A DNA stretch of 51,980 nt, taken from the NCBI GenBank assembly GCA_041650635.1, contig JBAZKV010000012.1, positions 1-51,980 on the forward strand. The letters are read 5' to 3'. A program made the position numbers and the translations under genes. The notes beneath the pieces are model-generated. The model was given only the letters and a program-made list of their open reading frames with translations, was not told the DNA's origin and searched no databases. This document shows positions 48,453 to 51,980 of this stretch, one piece after another; within the stretch, counting starts at the first letter, position 1; each line of letters starts with the position of its first letter. The stretch is from Candidatus Margulisiibacteriota bacterium. Lineage in GTDB: Bacteria; Margulisbacteria; WOR-1; JAKLHX01; JBAZKV01.

Positions 48453-49516
48453 TGAAGTTTTTCGCGGAGCAGTTTCTTGTCCGGCAATTTTAATGAATAT
48501 TCGGAAACCATGGCTGGAGAAAGAAAACGGTTTAGCGCATATTCCACAACTTCTGAATCCTTTCCTTTGCACAGCAAAATGCCTATGCTTGGATTTTCAT
48601 GCGGCTTTTTAACATCCCTATCGAGAGCTTCCAGATAAAAATTAAGTTTGCCAAGGTGTTCCGGCTTGAAGTCCGTTATTTTTAGTTCAAAAGCAACAAG
48701 ACATTTCAATTCCCGATGAAAGAATAGCAGGTCAATATAATAATCATGCGTGCCCACCTGAATTCTAAACTCTTCACTAATGAACAGAAAGTCTTTTCCC
48801 AATTCAAGAAGGAACAGTTTAAGGTTCCGGATCAGTCCCTTTTGCAGGTCGCTTTCGTCGTGGCCTTCCTGTAAGCCAAGAAATTCAAACACATAGGAGT
48901 CTTTTAAATTTTGCCTTAATTCAACTTCACCTGATTTGCTTGGCGACATCAATTTTGATGATAGCAGAGTCCTTTCGTAAACAGCGCTATCCAATTGCCT
49001 CTCCAGTTCCTTCTTGGAATAGTTTTCTCTGATCGCGAGCTGGATGTAAAACTCCTTCTCTTCAATGCTTTTTGTTTTGGACAGAATAAGAAGATGTTTG
49101 GACCAGCTCAATTGTGTCACCAGTGGTGACACAATTTCATTGTTTTGATAGGTTTCATAAAATTGGCGCATCCTGTACAGGTTCCGGCGATTAAAACCTT
49201 TATAATCAGCTCCATGGCCGTTTAGATACTCGGCAAGCTGATCTATAGTCTTTTTTCCCCACACGGCAGTCTTCATGCGCTTACTGATAAAGGACCCTAT
49301 ATTCCAGTACAAGGAAACAAGCTCTGAATTGACTGATTTCAAAGCATTATAGCGTGCCTTGTCTATCAGTGCCTTGATTTTACCGAAGGATGGATCGGGA
49401 TAACTGTTGGATTTTTCAACACTTCGACTCCCCCTCGACTCTCCTTCGACTCGCTCAGGATTCGCTCGGGGTCGCTCAGTGCAGGCACCCCCATCACTAT
49501 TTCCGGCTCTTTTCAT
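48425..49516 (-). CDS. yhcG: YhcG/DUF1016-type PD-(D/E)XK nuclease with repeat-derived N-terminal insert
   Basis: 363 residues from the ATG at 49516, which has AAAGGAGG 7 nt upstream. The N-terminal DUF1016 region (NSELVSLYWNIGSFISKRM, RNLYRMRQFYETY, LSWSKHLLIL) is followed by the nuclease domain with DYYIDLLFFH and CLVAFELKITDF (Asp, and Glu-x-Lys). Family members occur near restriction systems and mobile DNA; the exact role is unresolved. Residues about 11-34 (ACTERPRANPERVEGESRGS) come from a nested palindromic repeat and are foreign to the family. An adenine methyltransferase gene lies upstream on the same strand, separated by 537 bp of repeats. Confidence 0.88.
   Translation of the reverse strand: MKRAGNSDGGACTERPRANPERVEGESRGSRSVEKSNSYPDPSFGKIKALIDKARYNALKSVNSELVSLYWNIGSFISKRMKTAVWGKKTIDQLAEYLNGHGADYKGFNRRNLYRMRQFYETYQNNEIVSPLVTQLSWSKHLLILSKTKSIEEKEFYIQLAIRENYSKKELERQLDSAVYERTLLSSKLMSPSKSGEVELRQNLKDSYVFEFLGLQEGHDESDLQKGLIRNLKLFLLELGKDFLFISEEFRIQVGTHDYYIDLLFFHRELKCLVAFELKITDFKPEHLGKLNFYLEALDRDVKKPHENPSIGILLCKGKDSEVVEYALNRFLSPAMVSEYSLKLPDKKLLREKLHYLFDSEKS
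49420..49481. repeat. Triply nested palindromic units inside the YhcG-type gene
   Basis: Three units share one centre. Outer: CACT-TCGACT (49420-49429) with TCGCTC-AGTG (49472-49481). Middle: CCCC-TCGACT (49431-49440) with TCGCTC-GGGG (49462-49471). Inner: TCCT-TCGACTCGCTC-AGGA (49442-49460). Each has the same core TCGACT/CGCTC but a different complementary 4-base end. The reading frame of the nuclease runs straight through. Confidence 0.85.
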
Positions 49517-49714
49517 GATAAAACCTCCTTTATAAGACAATTTTTGCCTCACAAAGTGGTATATAGCAATTTCCCCGCCTGTGGCATCAAACATTCTTTA
49601 ATAGGCGATTGCCGTTGCGGGCGACGACACATAGACGAATACAAGACATGTCAATTTTCTGTGCACAATTCAGCAACGACGCCGAGGAGTTGAGATGAGC
49701 AAGTCGGGAGCTTA

Positions 49715-49835
49715 CCTGCCCGCGGCAGGCGGGCGGCAATCGCGGGGGAGCTGGGGGCGGCTTGTCCCGAGCGGAGCCGAGGGAGAGCCCCCGCGAGTTT
49801 CTTTTGCGGATTTTATCCCGAGCCTGCGAGGGATT
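49715..49835. repeat. Cluster of GC-rich palindromes
   Basis: CCTGCC-CGC-GGCAGG (49715-49729). Next a pair CGCGGGGG (49741-49748) and CCCCCGCG (49788-49795) enclosing TCCC-GAGCGGAGCCGA-GGGA (49765-49784), so one palindrome is nested in another. Finally a TCCC-GAGCCTGCGA-GGGA unit at about 49818-49835. The N4-GAGC...CGA-N4' plan recalls the units inside bioB and the YhcG-type gene. Confidence 0.7.
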
Positions 49836-49977
49836 TCTTGTCGATACAAGAAAAGTAGGAGAAGAAATGTCCGGAGAGTTGATTTGGATATTAAAGAAAG
49901 AAAACAATACTAATAAGCGGCGATACTATCGATCTCCTTCATGACCCTATCCGTCTCCACCAGCGCGATGATGAGCT

Positions 49978-50041
49978 AAGGTTATCTGATTATTAGGAAA
50001 TTGGTGGGGAGAAAATCAGGAGATTAGGTCATCAGGGACAG
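49978..50041. repeat. ATCAGG/ATTAGG word repeat
   Basis: Short degenerate words follow each other: TTATCTGATTATTAGG, then AAAATCAGGAGATTAGG and TCATCAGG. This is the same style of low-complexity, word-based intergenic element as the ones at 3268-3396 and 14844-14916, with different words. Confidence 0.4.
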
Positions 50042-50053
50042 GAATGAAATGAT

Positions 50054-51859
50054 CTACTCAGTTACAAAGCCATAATCAATTATTTCAGGTAATAATTTAT
50101 CTTTTAGCTTATCTTGCGCTTCTGCTAATTGCAGGAACAATTCATTGCCAAGATTTTGGTCCTGAAGCGCTTTTTTTATCTGCCACCAACCCGCGTCCCA
50201 CCATTCTATTTTAAACTGTGCGGTTGCTAATTGATTAAAGCTTTCAAAATACAGCTTGTAAATGCTCCTGCCTATCTTAAGCACTTCTTTAGCCTCTTTT
50301 GATAAATGATGTTCTGAAAGCCAGTTAGCGACAAATCTATCAGTTTCATCTTTTTTTATGGATTCGATAATATCCTTATCCGGAATGTCCCATTTTAATA
50401 TTTCACTTAATGTGAATGGGAAGAATTGGTTAATTATTTGATGCCTTTTCCCTTTGTAAAGAACATTTCTTAGTGAAGAAGTTTCATTTGATCTGCTAAA
50501 TAAAGACCATACAACACAATCATTGATAAATTCTTGTGATAATTTCTTAATTGGCTGCATAAACTGATCTCTGTCATTTATCCAGTTCGCTTTTGGAATT
50601 CTTCTTACAGCGTGAACAACCATTGACTGTTCAAATATCTTTGGCGTAATGGAATGAGACCCGGCGCTTGCTTGTGGCGCAGAATATATTGCAGTTAGGT
50701 TTTGTTGCTGAAAATCGTTACCGCAACACATTAACGATCCAATAAAGTTAGCACATATTCTATGTCTTATATCTTTATTAGAGTCTTTGATTTTAATCGC
50801 TCCCCCTAATGGGGGCAAGATATTAGCCCTGCTATTTTGAGGTCTATCTATCCATTTATTCAGAAAACCCTTCCTATTTTTTGTGGATATGACCTTTTCA
50901 GCAATTTTATATCCATCTTCATCCAGCAAATCCAACATTATTCTTTGTTTTTCAATAACATCCTTTTTATGTATATCCCAAATTAAAAAGCCCACCGGAA
51001 ATTGACTTGCCTTTGATGTTCCGGAAAAGTTTGCTGATGAAAAAGCAAAACCTCTTTCGTATTTAAAGAGAAATACACTATCCCTCAACTTTTGATCATT
51101 ATTCGAGTTCAGGTATTTAATTTTAGAGAACATACAAAGCAAGGCTTTCTTATTTTCAAACTCATTAGCTATTCTATACAAGAATTGCGAAAATAGTTCT
51201 CTTGAAACCTCGCCATAATTACATCTTTCCATTACCTTTTGAATTTTATTCTTACTAATATCATTTTTGTATTTTCCGGTTTGTAGTTTGCCAGGTTGCG
51301 CTGTTCCAAACGGGGGATTAATAAATATTATCCATTTGATATCCGGATTATTCAGATCTTTAACCAGATTATCCGGCAAACTGTATGATTTGCCTTTTGA
51401 GAACATATCACCAAACAAGTAATCTATATCATCATTAAGATAATCATATTTAAAAGATGTCGCTTCGGGGAATAATCTTTTGCAATAATTTACATCATCC
51501 TGAAGCAAAGTCGAGAGATAGATTTGCTTGTGCGCTTTTACCGGCAGCAACCACTCCAAATTGCCAGTTCCGGCTGCCATATCCCACAGGCGGACATTCG
51601 GATCGTTCCACCATTTTTTGCCGGCCACCTTTTCTATATACTTAATAGCTTTGCCGGCAAATCTTGGAGGAGTAAAGTATTCCCCTGTAAAGCGCCTCTC
51701 ATCTTCTTCGGTAAGGCAGTCTAATTTAGTGATTATCTCTCTGATCACATCCGGATCGCTGACTCTTTCATATAATGACCAGAATCTTTCATACTTGTTT
51801 TTGTCTATCTTCTTCGTTTTCTTTTCATTGTTTGACAAATGGAATATAAGTTTTGGCAT
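50054..51859 (-). CDS. N6-adenine DNA methyltransferase (restriction-modification type)
   Basis: 601 residues. GEYFTPPRFAGKAI (59-72) is the usual lead-in of restriction-type adenine methyltransferases, DMAAGTGN (93-100) is the SAM-binding motif, and INPPFG (180-185) is the catalytic NPPF motif for N6-adenine. The C-terminal 300 residues lack a recognisable nuclease motif and probably hold target recognition. The gene is clearly more AT-rich than the metabolic genes, a sign of transfer. It could be an orphan methylase, part of a defence system extending to the right, or a partner of the YhcG-type nuclease. The ATG has AGGGG only 3 nt upstream. Confidence 0.88.
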   Translation of the reverse strand: MPKLIFHLSNNEKKTKKIDKNKYERFWSLYERVSDPDVIREIITKLDCLTEEDERRFTGEYFTPPRFAGKAIKYIEKVAGKKWWNDPNVRLWDMAAGTGNLEWLLPVKAHKQIYLSTLLQDDVNYCKRLFPEATSFKYDYLNDDIDYLFGDMFSKGKSYSLPDNLVKDLNNPDIKWIIFINPPFGTAQPGKLQTGKYKNDISKNKIQKVMERCNYGEVSRELFSQFLYRIANEFENKKALLCMFSKIKYLNSNNDQKLRDSVFLFKYERGFAFSSANFSGTSKASQFPVGFLIWDIHKKDVIEKQRIMLDLLDEDGYKIAEKVISTKNRKGFLNKWIDRPQNSRANILPPLGGAIKIKDSNKDIRHRICANFIGSLMCCGNDFQQQNLTAIYSAPQASAGSHSITPKIFEQSMVVHAVRRIPKANWINDRDQFMQPIKKLSQEFINDCVVWSLFSRSNETSSLRNVLYKGKRHQIINQFFPFTLSEILKWDIPDKDIIESIKKDETDRFVANWLSEHHLSKEAKEVLKIGRSIYKLYFESFNQLATAQFKIEWWDAGWWQIKKALQDQNLGNELFLQLAEAQDKLKDKLLPEIIDYGFVTE

Positions 51860-51889
51860 GTACCCCTTATACTAGACAAGTAGTTTCAG

Positions 51890-51895
51890 TATAAT
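51890..51895 (+). promoter_or_regulatory. Possible -10 box in the divergent gap at the right edge
   Basis: A perfect TATAAT on the plus strand, 27 nt before the ATG at 51923. It lies between ACTAG (51871-51875) and CTAGT (51899-51903), an inverted pair that also covers the promoter region of the divergent methyltransferase, so one protein could control both genes. Confidence 0.4.
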
Positions 51896-51922
51896 CTGAC
51901 TAGTAGAAAGGGGTGAAGGCAC

Positions 51923-51980
51923 ATGCCAAAAGGTTTCCCAACACTAACGGCCGAGCAGAAACAGGAGATTATTAAACGCA
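51923..51980 (+). CDS. Start of an HTH or transposase-like gene, cut by the window edge
   Basis: Only 19 codons are visible, from the ATG at 51923: MPKGFPTLTAEQKQEIIKR. A PKxxPxLTxEQKxEII start is typical of helix-turn-helix proteins of transposase orfA or related families. The fragment is too short for a firm call. It is divergent from the methyltransferase gene with a 63-bp gap. Confidence 0.4.
   Translation, partial: MPKGFPTLTAEQKQEIIKR

Larger units (their letters stand above)
49517..50053. other. Gene-poor stretch rich in palindromes
   Basis: 537 bp with no gene I can defend. It contains the start region of the YhcG-type gene, a hairpin cluster at 49715-49835, a 25-codon frame at 49867-49944 with an AGGAG site but no recognisable product, and a word repeat at 49978-50041. 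Open frames crossing it on both strands are made largely of translated repeat DNA. It may be the scar of lost genes in an accessory region. Confidence 0.6.

Noticed and set aside
49587..49907. 106-codon open frame on the minus strand upstream of the YhcG-type gene
   Set aside because: A large part is translated palindromic repeat DNA, and no protein family is visible in the rest.
49867..49944. 25-codon frame with an AGGAG site
   Set aside because: It is short, lies among repeats, has no recognisable product and no visible promoter; listed only as part of the gene-poor stretch.
1..51980. CRISPR arrays, tRNA and rRNA genes
   Set aside because: I read the gaps on both strands and saw no regularly spaced direct repeats, no cloverleaf with a T-arm consensus and no rRNA-like sequence. 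A tRNA hidden inside a frame could still be missed by eye.

Overview
The window looks like chromosome from an uncultured, anaerobic, fermentative bacterium with two membranes. Signs of an outer membrane are an Mla-type lipid transport operon whose MlaD has a beta-rich tail, and an AsmA-like protein. A CsaB pyruvyl-transferase fits the diderm lineages that tether the outer membrane to a pyruvylated wall polymer through SLH proteins. A membrane-bound group 4 [NiFe] hydrogenase, PurS plus a separate PurQ, and heavy AGG/ATA codon use also fit. My best guess is the Margulisbacteria/Saganbacteria (WOR-1) neighbourhood of the Cyanobacteria. This is inference from gene content, and other candidate phyla such as Omnitrophota are possible. 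I saw no rRNA, tRNA or CRISPR array.

Layout. 1-2.2 kb: cell-surface polymer genes (end of a DUF5693 protein, then a CsaB-TagA fusion). 2.2-5.9 kb: ispG, purB, purS and purQ. 5.8-10.4 kb: a phosphoesterase, a HEAT-repeat protein and a GH13 glycosidase. 10.7-14.8 kb (minus): nnrDE-mlaE-mlaF-mlaD. 15-16.4 kb: citrate synthase. 16.4-25.7 kb (minus): a 12-gene hydrogenase operon with quinone-oxidoreductase-like and Mbh-like membrane subunits, behind a near-consensus promoter. 25.8-33.3 kb (minus): a 53-codon gene, bioB, bioF, a bioH-like gene, bioC, bioD, bioA, then a HycI-type hydrogenase protease and an unrecognised gene. 33.3-36.5 kb (minus): a GAF-like protein, glucan phosphorylase and a very small ABC ATPase. 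36.6-45.7 kb: cstA, a chagasin-like inhibitor, a DUF2779 nuclease, a metal permease, a YkgJ-like protein, carB and a methyltransferase. 45.7-48.5 kb: a CARDB protein and an AsmA-like protein. 48.4-52 kb: an accessory end with a YhcG-type nuclease, a palindrome-rich non-coding stretch, an adenine methyltransferase and the start of an HTH or transposase-like gene.

How the genes work together. The hydrogenase has both Ni-binding CxxC pairs and no NADH-oxidising module, so it probably couples ferredoxin oxidation to H2 evolution and ion pumping. Its likely maturation protease lies about 1 kb upstream of the operon. Biotin synthesis looks complete from malonyl-ACP methyl ester to biotin. CstA (pyruvate or peptide uptake), glucan phosphorylase, the GH13 enzyme and citrate synthase fit a sugar- and pyruvate-based metabolism.

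The most unusual signal is a set of small palindromic or word-based repeats. Some lie between genes. Others sit inside reading frames without breaking them: in the NnrE-NnrD linker, in bioB, and at the N-terminus of the YhcG-type nuclease, where three units are nested inside each other. A separate 414-bp module with terminal inverted repeats carries a DUF559 endonuclege-type gene (a Vsr-like endonuclease) and sits between bioF and the bioH-like gene, where its repeat supplies the C-terminus of one protein and the ribosome-binding region of the next.
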